Assembly: GCA_964057225.1 (NCBI GenBank) | Contig: OZ059898.1 | Span: forward strand, 14,625,267-14,689,266 | Origin: Auanema rhodensis | Taxonomy: Eukaryota > Nematoda > Chromadorea > Rhabditida > Rhabditidae | Reading direction: 5' to 3' | DNA length: 64,000 nt | In this document: positions 12,284-22,620 of the stretch, in pieces | Position numbering within the stretch: position 1 is the first letter of the stretch | Layout of the letters: each line of letters starts with the position of its first letter | Notes under the pieces: model-generated | Seen by the model: the letters and a program-made list of their open reading frames with translations, nothing else | Database searches by the model: none | What the model was told of the DNA's origin: nothing | Made by a program: the position numbers and the translations under genes

Positions 12284-14861
12284 GCCATCTTTTGGCATCT
12301 TCTCTTCTGAATTTCCATATTTTGAAATCAGCTCTCTTCTAAATCTCTTTTCTGCTTTTAATCGTTTTGTTAGAAGTTAATACGGGGCCGATTCATCGTT
12401 GTTACTTCCCTTGTTCCTTACTCACTTCCTCGAGGTAAATGATAGAAGAAGTAGTATCATAAGAACAGTTAACGTGTCCCATGTGGTCTAGTGGTTAGGA
12501 TTCGTGGTTTTCACCCACGCGGCCCGGGTTTGATTCCCGGCATGGGAAGCCATCTTTTGGCATCTTCTCTTCTGAATTTCCATATTTTGAAATCAGCTCT
12601 CTTCTAAATCTCTTTTCTGCTTTTAATCGTTTTGTTAGAAGTTAATACGGGGCCGATTCATCGTTGTTACTTCCCTTGTTCCTTACTCACTTCCTCGAGG
12701 TAAATGATAGAAGAAGTAGTATCATAAGAACAGTTAACGTGTCCCATGTGGTCTAGTGGTTAGGATTCGTGGTTTTCACCCACGCGGCCCGGGTTTGATT
12801 CCCGGCATGGGAAGCCATCTTTTGGCATCTTCTCTTCTGAATTTCCATATTTTGAAATCAGCTCTCTTCTAAATCTCTTTTCTGCTTTTAATCGTTTTGT
12901 TAGAAGTTAATACGGGGCCGATTCATCGTTGTTACTTCCCTTGTTCCTTACTCACTTCCTCGAGGTAAATGATAGAAGAAGTAGTATCATAAGAACAGTT
13001 AACGTGTCCCATGTGGTCTAGTGGTTAGGATTCGTGGTTTTCACCCACGCGGCCCGGGTTCGATTCCCGGCATGGGAAGCCATCTTTTGGCATCTTCTCT
13101 TCTGAATTTCCATATTTTGAAATCAGCTCTCTTCTAAATCTCTTTTCTGCTTTTAATCTTATTCTTAGAAGTTAATACGGGACCAATTCATCATTCTTAC
13201 TTCCCTTGTTCCTTATTCACTTCCTCGAGGTAAATGATAGAAGAAGTAGTATCATAAGAACAGTTAACGTGTCCCATGTGGTCTAGTGGTTAGGATTCGT
13301 GGTTTTCACCCACGCGGCCCGGGTTCGATTCCCGGCATGGGAAGCCATCTTTTGGCATCTTCTCTTCTGAATTTCCATATTTTGAAATCAGCTCTCTTCT
13401 AAATCTCTTTTCTGCTTTTAATCTTATTCTTAGAAGTTAATACGGGACCAATTCATCATTGTTACTTCCCTTGTTCCTTACTCACTTCCTCGAGGTAAAT
13501 GATAGAAGAAGTAGTATCATAAGAACAGTTAACGTGTCCCATGTGGTCTAGTGGTTAGGATTCGTGGTTTTCACCCACGCGGCCCGGGTTCGATTCCCGG
13601 CATGGGAAGCCATCTTTTGGCATCTTCTCTTCTGAATTTCCACATTTTGAAATCAGCTCTCTTCTAAATCTCTTTTCTGCTTTTAATCTTATTCTTAGAA
13701 ATTAATACGGGACCAATTCATCATTCTTACTTCCCTTGTTCTTTATTCACTTCCTCGAGGTAAATGATAGAAGAAGTAGTATCATAAGAACAGTTAACGT
13801 GTCCCATGTGGTCTAGTGGTTAGGATTCGTGGTTTTCACCCACGCGGCCCGGGTTCGATTCCCGGCATGGGAAGCCATCTTTTGGCATCTTCTCTTCTGA
13901 ATTTCCATATTTTGAAATCAGCTCTCTTCTAAATCTCTTTTCTGCTTTTAATCGTTTTGTTAGAAGTTAATACGGGGCCGATTCATCGTTGTTACTTCCC
14001 TTGTTCCTTACTCACTTCCTCGAGGTAAATGATAGAAGAAGTAGTATCATAAGAACAGTTAACGTGTCCCATGTGGTCTAGTGGTTAGGATTCGTGGTTT
14101 TCACCCACGCGGCCCGGGTTCGATTCCCGGCATGGGAAGCCATCTTTTGGCATCTTCTCTTCTGAATTTCCATATTTTGAAATCAGCTCTCTTCTAAATC
14201 TCTTTTCTGCTTTTAATCGTTTTGTTAGAAGTTAATACGGGGCCGATTCATCGTTGTTACTTCCCTTGTTCCTTATTCACTTCCTCGAGGTAAATGATAG
14301 AAGAAGTAGTATCATAAGAACAGTTAACGTGTCCCATGTGGTCTAGTGGTTAGGATTCGTGGTTTTCACCCACGCGGCCCGGGTTCGATTCCCGGCATGG
14401 GAAGCCATCTTTTGGCATCTTCTCTTCTGAATTTCCATATTTTGAAATCAGCTCTCTTCTAAATCTCTTTTCTGCTTTTAATCTTATTCTTAGAAGTTAA
14501 TACGGGACCAATTCATCATTGTTACTTCCCTTGTTCCTTACTCACTTCCTCGAGGTAAATGATAGAAGAAGTAGTATCATAAGAACAGTTAACGTGTCCC
14601 ATGTGGTCTAGTGGTTAGGATTCGTGGTTTTCACCCACGCGGCCCGGGTTCGATTCCCGGCATGGGAAGCCATCTTTTGGCATCTTCTCTTCTGAATTTC
14701 CATATTTTGAAATCAGCTCTGTTCTAAATATCTTTTCTGCTTTTAATTGTTTTGTTAGAAGTTAATACGGGACCAATTCATCGTTGTTACTTCACTTGTT
14801 CCTTACTCACTTCCTCGAGGTAAATGATAGAAGAAGTAGTATCATAAGAACAGTTAACGTG

Positions 14862-14933
14862 TCCCATGTGCTCTAGTGGTTAGGATTCGTGGTTTTCACC
14901 CACGCGGCCCGGGTTTGATTCCCGGCATGGGAA
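14862..14933 (+). pseudogene. tRNA-Glu copy with G10C and C55T
   Basis: Double variant with the TTCACTT upstream spacer; that spacer also carries private changes near 14721 and 14730. Confidence 0.7.
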
Positions 14934-17900
14934 GCCATCTTTTGGCATCTTCTCTTCTGAATTTCCATATTTTGAAATCAGCTCTCTTCTAAATCTCTTT
15001 TCTGCTTTTAATCGTTTTGTTAGAAGTTAATACGGGGCCGATTCATCGTTGTTACTTCCCTTGTTCCTTACTCACTTCCTCGAGGTAAATGATAGAAGAA
15101 GTAGTATCATAAGAACAGTTAACGTGTCCCATGTGGTCTAGTGGTTAGGATTCGTGGTTTTCACCCACGCGGCCCGGGTTCGATTCCCGGCATGGGAAGC
15201 CATCTTTTGGCATCTTCTCTTCTGAATTTCCATATTTTGAAATCAGCTCTCTTCTAAATCTCTTTTCTGCTTTTAATCTTATTCTTAGAAGTTAATACGG
15301 GACCAATTCATCATTCTTACTTCCCTTGTTCCTTATTCACTTCCTCGAGGTAAATGATAGAAGAAGTAGTATCATAAGAACAGTTAACGTGTCTCATGTG
15401 GTCTAGTGGTTAGGATTCGTGGTTTTCACCCACGCGGCCCGGGTTCGATTCCCGGCATGGGAAGCCATCTTTTGGCATCTTCTCTTCTGAATTTCCATAT
15501 TTTGAAATCAGCTCTCTTCTAAATCTCTTTTCTGCTTTTAATCTTATTCTTAGAAGTTAATACGGGACCAATTCATCATTGTTACTTCCCTTGTTCCTTA
15601 CTCACTTCCTCGAGGTAAATGATAGGAGAAGTAGTATCATAAGAACAGTTAACGTGTCCCATGTGGTCTAGTGGTTAGGATTCGTGGTTTTCACCCACGC
15701 GGCCCGGGTTCGATTCCCGGCATGGGAAGCCATCTTTTGGCATCTTCTCTTCTGAATTTCCATATTTTGAAATCAGCTCTCTTCTAAATCTCTTTTCTGC
15801 TTTTAATCTTATTCTTAGAAGTTAATACGGGACCAATTCATCATTGTTACTTCCCTTGTTCCTTACTCACTTCCTCGAGGTAAATGATAGAAGAAGTAGT
15901 ATCATAAGAACAGTTAACGTGTCCCATGTGGTCTAGTGGTTAGGATTCGTGGTTTTCACCCACGCGGCCCGGGTTCGATTCCCGGCATGGGAAGCCATCT
16001 TTTGGCATCTTCTCTTCTGAATTTCCATATTTTGAAATCAGCTCTCTTCTAAATCTCTTTTCTGCTTTTAATCGTTTTGTTAGAAGTTAATACGGGGCCG
16101 ATTCATCGTTGTTACTTCCCTTGTTCCTTATTCACTTCCTCGAGGTAAATGATAGAAGAAGTAGTATCATAAGAACAGTTAACGTGTCCCATGTGGTCTA
16201 GTGGTTAGGATTCGTGGTTTTCACCCACGCGGCCCGGGTTCGATTCCCGGCATGGGAAGCCATTTTTTGGCATCTTCTCTTCTGAATTTCCATATTTTGA
16301 AATCAGCTCTCTTCTAAATCTCTTTTCTGCTTTTAATCTTATTCTTAGAAGTTAATACGGGACCAATTCATCATTGTTACTTCCCTTGTTCCTTACTCAC
16401 TTCCTCGAGGTAAATGATAGAAGAAGTAGTATCATAAGAACAGTTAACGTGTCCCATGTGGTCTAGTGGTTAGGATTCGTGGTTTTCACCCACGCGGCCC
16501 GGGTTCGATTCCCGGCATGGGAAGCCATCTTTTGGCATCTTCTCTTCTGAATTTCCACATTTTGAAATCAGCTCTCTTCTAAATCTCTTTTCTGCTTTTA
16601 ATCTTATTCTTAGAAGTTAATACGGGACCAATTCATCATTGTTACTTCCCTTGTTCCTTACTCACTTCCTCGAGGTAAATGATAGAAGAAGTAGTATCAT
16701 AAGAACAGTTAACGTGTCCCATGTGGTCTAGTGGTTAGGATTCGTGGTTTTCACCCACGCGGCCCGGGTTTGATTCCCGGCATGGGAAGCCATCTTTTGG
16801 CATCTTCTCTTCTGAATTTCCATATTTTGAAATCAGCTCTCTTCTAAATCTCTTTTCTGCTTTTAATCGTTTTGTTAGAAGTTAATACGGGACCAATTCA
16901 TCGTTGTTACTTCACTTGTTCCTTACTCACTTCCTCGAGGTAAATGATAGAAGAAGTAGTATCATAAGAACAGTTAACGTGTCCCATGTGCTCTAGTGGT
17001 TAGGATTCGTGGTTTTCACCCACGCGGCCCGGGTTCGATTCCCGGCATGGGAAGCCATCTTTTGGCATCTTCTCTTTTGAATTTTCATTATTTGAATTCA
17101 GCTCTCTTCTAAATCTCTTTTCTGCATTTAATCTTTTTGTTAGAAGTTAATACGGGGCCGATTCATCGTTGTTACTTCCCTTGTTCCTTACTCACTTCCT
17201 CGAGGTAAATGATAGAAGAAGTAGTATCATAAGAACAGTTAACGTGTCCCATGTGGTCTAGTGGTTAGGATTCGTGGTTTTCACCCACGCGGCCCGGCTT
17301 CGATTCCCGGCATGGGAAGCCATCTTTTGGCATCTTCTCTTCTGAATTTCCATATTTTGAAATCAGCTCTCTTCTAAATCTCTTTTCTGCTTTTAATCTT
17401 ATTCTTAGAAGTTAATACGGGACCAATTCATCATTCTTACTTCCCTTGTTCCTTATTCACTTCCTCGAGGTAAATGATAGAAGAAGTAGTATCATAAGAA
17501 CAGTTAACGTGTCCTATGTGGTCTAGTGGTTAGGATTCGTGGTTTTCACCCACGCGGCCCGGGTTCGATTCCCGGCATGGGAAGCCATCTTTTGGCATCT
17601 TCTCTTCTGAATTTCCACATTTTGAAATCAGCTCTCTTCTAAATCTCTTTTCTGCTTTTAATCTTATTCTTAGAAATTAATACGGGACCAATTCATCATT
17701 CTTACTTCCCTTGTTCTTTATTCACTTCCTCGAGGTAAATGATAGAAGAAGTAGTATCATAAGAACAGTTAACGTGTCCCATGTGGTCTAGTGGTTAGGA
17801 TTCGTGGTTTTCACCCACGCGGCCCGGGTTCGATTCCCGGCATGGGAAGCCATCTTTTGGCATCTTCTCTTCTGAATTTCCATATTTTGAAATTAGCTCT

Positions 17901-20380
17901 CTTCTAAATCTCTTTTCTGCTTTTAATCGTTTTGTTAGAAGTTAATACGGGACCAATTCATCATTCTTACTTCCCTTGTTCCTTATTCACTTCCTCGAGG
18001 TAAATGATAGAAGAAGTAGTATCATAAGAACAGTTAACGTGTCCCATGTGCTCTAGTGGTTAGGATTCGTGGTTTTCACCCACGCGGCCCGGGTTCGATT
18101 CCCGGCATGGGAAGCCATCTTTTGGCATCTTCTCTTCTGAATTTCCATATTTTGAAATCAGCTCTCTTCTAAATCTCTTTTCTGCTTTTAATCGTTTTGT
18201 TAGAAGTTAATACGGGGCCGATTCATCGTTGTTACTTCCCTTGTTCCTTACTCACTTCCTCGAGGTAAATGATAGAAGAAGTAGTATCATAAGAACAGTT
18301 AACGTGTCCCATGTGGTCTAGTGGTTAGGATTCGTGGTTTTCACCCACGCGGCCCGGGTTCGATTCCCGGCATGGGAAGCCATCTTTTGGCATCTTCTCT
18401 TCTGAATTTCCATATTTTGAAATCAGCTCTCTTCTAAATCTCTTTTCTGCTTTTAATCTTATTCTTAGAAGTTAATACGGGACCAATTCATCATTCTTAC
18501 TTCCCTTGTTCCTTATTCACTTCCTCGAGGTAAATGATAGAAGAAGTAGTATCATAAGAACAGTTAACGTGTCCCATGTGGTCTAGTGGTTAGGATTCGT
18601 GGTTTTCACCCACGCGGCTCGGGTTCGATTCCCGGAATGGGAAGCCATCTTTTGGCATCTTCTCTTCTGAATTTCCATATTTTGAAATCAGCTCTCTTCT
18701 AAATCTCTTTTCTGCTTTTAATCTTATTCTTAGAAGTTAATACGGGACCAATTCATCGTTGTTACTTCCCTTGTTCCTTATTCACTTCCTCGAGGTAAAT
18801 GATAGAAGAAGTAGTATCATAAGAACAGTTAACGTGTCCCATGTGGTCTAGTGGTTAGGATTCGTGGTTTTCACCCACGCGGCCCGGGTTCGATTCCCGG
18901 AATGGGAAGCCATCTTTTGGCATCTTCTCTTCTGAATTTCCATATTTTGAAATCAGCTCTCTTCTAAATCTCTTTTCTGCTTTTAATCTTATTCTTAGAA
19001 GTTAATACGGGGCCGATTCATCGTTGTTACTTCCCTTGTTCCTTATTCACTTCCTCGAGGTAAATGATAGAAGAAGTAGTATCATAAGAACAGTTAACGT
19101 GTCCCATGTGGTCTAGTGGTTAGGATTCGTGGTTTTCACCCACGCGGCCCGGGTTCGATTCCCGGAATGGGAAGCCATCTTTTGGCATCTTCTCTTCTGA
19201 ATTTCCATATTTTGAAATCAGCTCTCTTCTAAATCTCTTTTCTGCTTTTAATCGTTTTGTTAGAAGTTAATACGGGGCCGATTCATCGTTGTTACTTCCC
19301 TTGTTCCTTACTCACTTCCTCGAGGTAAATGATAGAAGAAGTAGTATCATAAGAACAGTTAACGTGTCCCATGTGGTCTAGTGGTTAGGATTCGTGGTTT
19401 TCACCCACGCGGCCCGGGTTTGATTCCCGGCATGGGAAGCCATCTTTTGGCATCTTCTCTTCTGAATTTCCATATTTTGAAATCAGCTCTCTTCTAAATC
19501 TCTTTTCTGCTTTTAATCGTTTTGTTAGAAGTTAATACGGGGCCGATTCATCGTTGTTACTTCCCTTGTTCCTTACTCACTTCCTCGAGGTAAATGATAG
19601 AAGAAGTAGTATCATAAGAACAGTTAACGTGTCCCATGTGGTCTAGTGGTTAGGATTCGTGGTTTTCACCCACGCGGCCCGGGTTCGATTCCCGGCATGG
19701 GAAGCCATCTTTTGGCATTTTCTCTTCTGAATTTCCATATTTTGAAATCAGCTCTCTTCTAAATCTCTTTTCTGCTTTTAATCTTATTCTTAGAAGTTAA
19801 TACGGGGCCGATTCATCGTTGTTACTTCCCTTGTTCCTTATTCACTTCCTCGAGGTAAATGATAGAAGAAGTAGTATCATAAGAACAGTTAACGTGTCCC
19901 ATGTGGTCTAGTGGTTAGGATTCGTGGTTTTCACCCACGCGGCCCGGGTTCGATTCCCGGCATGGGAAGCCATTTTTTGGCATCTTCTCTTCTGAATTTC
20001 CATATTTTGAAATCAGCTCTCTTCTAAATCTCTTTTCTGCTTTTAATCTTATTCTTAGAAGTTAATACGGGACCAATTCATCATTCTTACTTCCCTTGTT
20101 CTTTATTCACTTCCTCGAGGTAAATGATAGAAGAAGTAGTATCATAAGAACAGTTAACGTGTCCCATGTGGTCTAGTGGTTAGGATTCGTGGTTTTCACC
20201 CACGCGGCCCGGGTTCGATTCCCGGAATGGGAAGCCATCTTTTGGCATCTTCTCTTCTGAATTTCCATATTTTGAAATCAGCTCTCTTCTAAATCTCTTT
20301 TCTGCTTTTAATCTTATTCTTAGAAGTTAATACGGGGCCGATTCATCGTTGTTACTTCCCTTGTTCCTTATTCACTTCCT

Positions 20381-20384
20381 CGAG
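20381..20384 (+). repeat. 4-bp target site duplication of large element
   Basis: CGAG precedes the 5' LTR here and follows the 3' LTR at 32472-32475. An empty unit has a single CGAG within TTCCTCGAGGTAAAT, so removing the element and one CGAG restores the 265-bp phase exactly. Confidence 0.9.
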
Positions 20385-20750
20385 CGTTCCATTCGGAGAC
20401 TCTATATATGTAACTGCAGGGTTAGAGCCAGACCGACTAGAGGAATGTGGAATGGCACCGCCTTCCCTCATGCCCCTATTCGGGAGTTCGCCCCTTTGCA
20501 AGCCCATGGACGGTTTGCATCTAACTTAGTTAATCTTATATATTAGTCTTTGTCTTGTAAGTGTAGTTTACTTTATCCTTGTGTTATTGTATTGTAATGA
20601 TATTGTATTGTGTATAATAAACCTATATATTTCCTTATCTTATGTAATCCTTATGCTCTGTTTCCATACCGCTACACTTATGGAATACTATACGCGTAGT
20701 TGAGCAGACTACAATGGTCTGTTCAATATACGTAGGAGCATAATGGAACG
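20385..20750 (+). repeat. 5' LTR of large element (366 bp)
   Basis: Same length as 32106-32471 and no difference seen in a read-through. Contains a TATATAT stretch about 17 bases from the left end and a polyadenylation signal AATAAA at 20616-20621. Short open frames inside the LTR are chance. Confidence 0.95.
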
Positions 20751-20763
20751 TGGAGGTTCCACC
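20751..20763 (+). other. Primer-binding site matching tRNA-Gln
   Basis: TGGAGGTTCCACC directly abuts the 5' LTR and is complementary to the 3' end of eukaryotic tRNA-Gln including CCA (acceptor 3' strand GGTGGAACCT). The match stops after 13 bases. The small elements in this window use the same 13 bases. Confidence 0.75.
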
Positions 20764-21717
20764 TCGAACTCATTTTTGTCGCAAAAACTCGCATAAAAAG
20801 TCCTTATTTTGATATCTAAATTAAAACTTCCTCCACGGTTAGCAACATAATGAGGGCGCCAACTTGTATAAGGTGCAGGTACAAGGGATCTCTCTTTTAG
20901 AGAGCTAGGACTATATAATTTTGAAATTTTACCCGCTGTCCCCACTCATAAAACCGTCTGAGTGTCCACCCTTATAATATCGTATCCTGCACCGCTTCTC
21001 TTGCATTTTTTTTGAGGACGTTTGGATCGAAATAGGGGACAATTTCACCAAACGAAATTTTGATTTCATTATTATTTGGCAACGAGGAGTTAGAATGAAA
21101 TTTTGAAAGCGCACAAAGTTTAATATTTTATTGTGGTCAGGACTAGAGATTTGAAAGTTAAATTCAGGCGTAAAAGAGCATGCTAACTAAATATTTTTGC
21201 GGGAGCCGTTATTCGGTTTTTTATTTTATTTTATTTTTTTTGATTGTGAGAATAGACCACACTAGTCCGAAAAATCCTGGCACAAATTTTATTGCCTGTC
21301 AGGTCATTTTGGCGAAAGCACATGGGCTACGGATGTTTTCTTCTCCGTAGAATGTGTCACCTTCCTCAGCTCATTTTTGTTGCTAACATCATAAGATATT
21401 CCCACACACCTACCGTAGTCTTCATATTGTAATATTCTATAAATTAGTAAAATGGTTTAAAGAAAAAAATTGCGTTTTATAAACGAGCTTTGGTCTCAGT
21501 CCATTAGTAAAATGAGCAATCTTTTTAAATATTCTCGGAATCTCATTAGCATGCCAAAATCATTCCGGAAAAGAATCGCCCACGGCTTTTAATAATCAAC
21601 GTGCACATGAGCCATTTTCCCAAGGCGCACGCACTCCTTCTTTATTAATAAGCTCGACCAAAGTTTGTGTTATGAAAAAAAAAAGAGAGAGAGAGAACAA
21701 ATGAGTGAAATTAAGTA

Positions 21718-21723
21718 TTTATT
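21718..21723 (-). promoter_or_regulatory. AATAAA signal after antisense ORFs
   Basis: On the minus strand AATAAA lies 16 bases beyond the stop codon of the 116-residue antisense ORF, followed by a T/C-rich stretch. The placement suits 3' end formation of an antisense transcript ending inside the leader. Confidence 0.4.
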
Positions 21724-21739
21724 ATATATAAAACAATTG

Positions 21740-22090
21740 TTAAAAGCCCCATTTAAAATGCAACTGTCTCACAAATTCTATAGGCTGTGAGATGGGCTCA
21801 TTGCTAGGCTCTAAATACTGCGAATACTCTGAATCCGCAGAGGTCCTTAGCAATAAGCCCATAGGAGACTGTTCATAAAACAAATAAATTTTAAACAAAA
21901 TTTTAGACATATAATCATAAAAATCATGAGGCTTATGCTCATACCAATTCCAAGGGGATGCGATTAAATTGGGGTTTTCATACCAATGCGCGCACAAATC
22001 GGTGAGGCACCATCGCCCAATAGCTGCAACCTCATCCGCTATTTCTTGCATTAGGGAGAAATTCACTAATCCCCTCCCCAGATAATGCAT
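21740..22090 (-). CDS. Antisense accessory ORF, 116 residues, unknown function
   Basis: Lies in the element leader, opposite to gag-env-pol. Its composition is protein-like for such an AT-rich region: several Trp (WCLTDLCAHWYENP, SPWNWYEHKP), balanced charge, and no low-complexity runs. There is no signal peptide or clear membrane helix. I do not recognise the family. Upstream on the same strand is a 42-codon ORF; a GT...AG pair 51 bases apart would join the two in frame and add six residues ahead of this ATG. An AATAAA follows the stop. Antisense additional ORFs are known from some LTR elements, but I cannot link this one to any of them. Chance is possible but less likely given the composition. 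Confidence 0.5.
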   Translation of the reverse strand: MHYLGRGLVNFSLMQEIADEVAAIGRWCLTDLCAHWYENPNLIASPWNWYEHKPHDFYDYMSKILFKIYLFYEQSPMGLLLRTSADSEYSQYLEPSNEPISQPIEFVRQLHFKWGF

Positions 22091-22108
22091 TTTTAAATCC
22101 TCGATAAA

Positions 22109-22159
22109 CTAAAATTTTTTTTTATTATTAATATAACATGTTTCTTTGTTTTAACCAAC
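22109..22159 (-). other. Candidate 51-bp intron joining the antisense ORFs
   Basis: GT at 22159-22158 and AG at 22110-22109 on the minus strand; AT-rich, with a branch-like TATTAAT and a short T run before AG. Removal keeps the reading frame across both ORFs without a stop. Inference only. Confidence 0.35.
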
Positions 22160-22279
22160 CATCTTAATCATGTCTGGGTGAGGCCTATAAGCTAACACTT
22201 CGTCTTGATCATACAAGACGAGGTCAGCGTACAGCTTTCTCAAGACAAAAGTCATTCCCGATAGACCTTCATAAGCCAT
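22151..22279 (-). CDS. Antisense short ORF, 42 residues, likely first exon of the antisense gene
   Basis: Starts at an ATG in good context (AAAGAATGG) directly downstream of an A-rich run. The peptide looks like real protein (LRKLYADLVLYDQDE). It stops 60 bases before the ATG of the 116-residue antisense ORF. A candidate intron from 22159 down to 22109 starts with GTTGGT inside codon 41, contains a TATTAAT branch-like motif and ends TTTTAG. Its removal skips the stop and opens into the downstream ORF. The donor is weak, so translation of the two as separate ORFs is the alternative. Function unknown. Confidence 0.4.
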   Translation of the reverse strand: MAYEGLSGMTFVLRKLYADLVLYDQDEVLAYRPHPDMIKMVG

Positions 22280-22620
22280 TCTTTGATTTTTTTTTTTTTT
22301 TTTCCTTCTTCAGCTCTACAAATATAAAGAATCTTATGCATAAAAAGGGGACATAAAACGACTGAAAATCTCTCTCATACTTTCAAGAATTTAATTAGAG
22401 TAAAGTATTAAGATTGAGGCTGGAAAGAGCGAAGACCAACAAAATTTATAATTGATGAACATCTGTGAAAAAGAATAAAGAAAAGAGAATACGGTAGATA
22501 GGCGGAGCCAGATCTCAGGCCAAGATTTTAAAACTCTTTCTCATCTAATAACGACTCTCGGCGAAAGACGCCACGTCTCAATCTTCAAACTTTTCTTACT
22601 TTTCCCTATAACCGACCTGA

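Larger units (their letters stand above)
3202..20233 (+). tRNA. 65 tandem tRNA-Glu(UUC) genes
   Basis: Genes are 72 nt and start at 3202 + 265n for n = 0 to 64. Most equal the reference copy at 240. Variants by start: G10C in 5322, 9032, 10092, 11152, 12212, 14862, 16982 and 18042; T-loop C55T in 5322, 9032, 10092, 10357, 11682, 12212, 12477, 12742, 14862, 16717 and 19367; acceptor C65A (G7-C65 lost) in 18572, 18837, 19102 and 20162; C3T in 15392; G52C in 17247; C4T in 17512; C48T in 18572. C55 is the near-invariant T-loop C (standard position 56) and a core B-box base, so C55T copies are likely weak or dead. All are on the + strand with no opposing genes. Confidence 0.96.
2999..20384 (+). 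repeat. Main 265-bp tandem array, left block
   Basis: The unit is a 72-nt tRNA-Glu plus a 193-nt spacer. Start-to-start distance is 265 bases throughout; 3202 and 20162 are exactly 64 periods apart. Spacers fall into a few recurrent haplotypes that differ at linked sites: ATCTTATTCT, ATCGTTTTGT or ATCTTTTTGT; GGGGCCGATTCAT or GGGACCAATTCAT; and the CCTTACTC, GCTTATTC or CTTTATTC ends. Runs of haplotypes are themselves repeated, as expected from unequal exchange. The block is cut at 20384 by the large retroelement. Confidence 0.97.
20764..22620. other. Long leader of large element
   Basis: About 1.9 kb between primer site and the sense open frame. It would contain the packaging signal, which I cannot identify. 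The sense strand has no significant frame. The minus strand carries two protein-like ORFs (21740-22090 and 22151-22279). The sense strand also has a long pyrimidine tract ending in CAG at 22288-22313 that looks like a strong 3' splice site; on the minus strand the same tract is an A-rich run just upstream of the antisense ATG. Confidence 0.6.

Noticed and set aside
3202..20384. Regular repeat-spacer pattern reminiscent of a CRISPR array
   Set aside because: The conserved 72-bp part folds as tRNA-Glu and the spacers are near-identical to one another, unlike CRISPR spacers; the context is eukaryotic.
20349..20546. 65-residue plus-strand frame across the 5' LTR, and similar frames in the 3' LTR (32008-32250, 32037-32228)
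   Set aside because: They start in array or untranslated sequence, run into the LTR, and have no domain; chance frames in the GC-richer LTR start.
20709..21114. Two minus-strand frames (78 and 61 residues) over the LTR end and primer site
   Set aside because: They cover the primer site and LTR end, which are constrained for other reasons, and show no protein-like pattern comparable to the ORFs at 21740-22279.
22288..22313. Pyrimidine tract plus CAG as the 3' splice site supplying the Gag start codon
   Set aside because: Exon sequence after it contains many stops before 22621, so it cannot by itself feed the Gag frame; kept only as a possible leader splice site.
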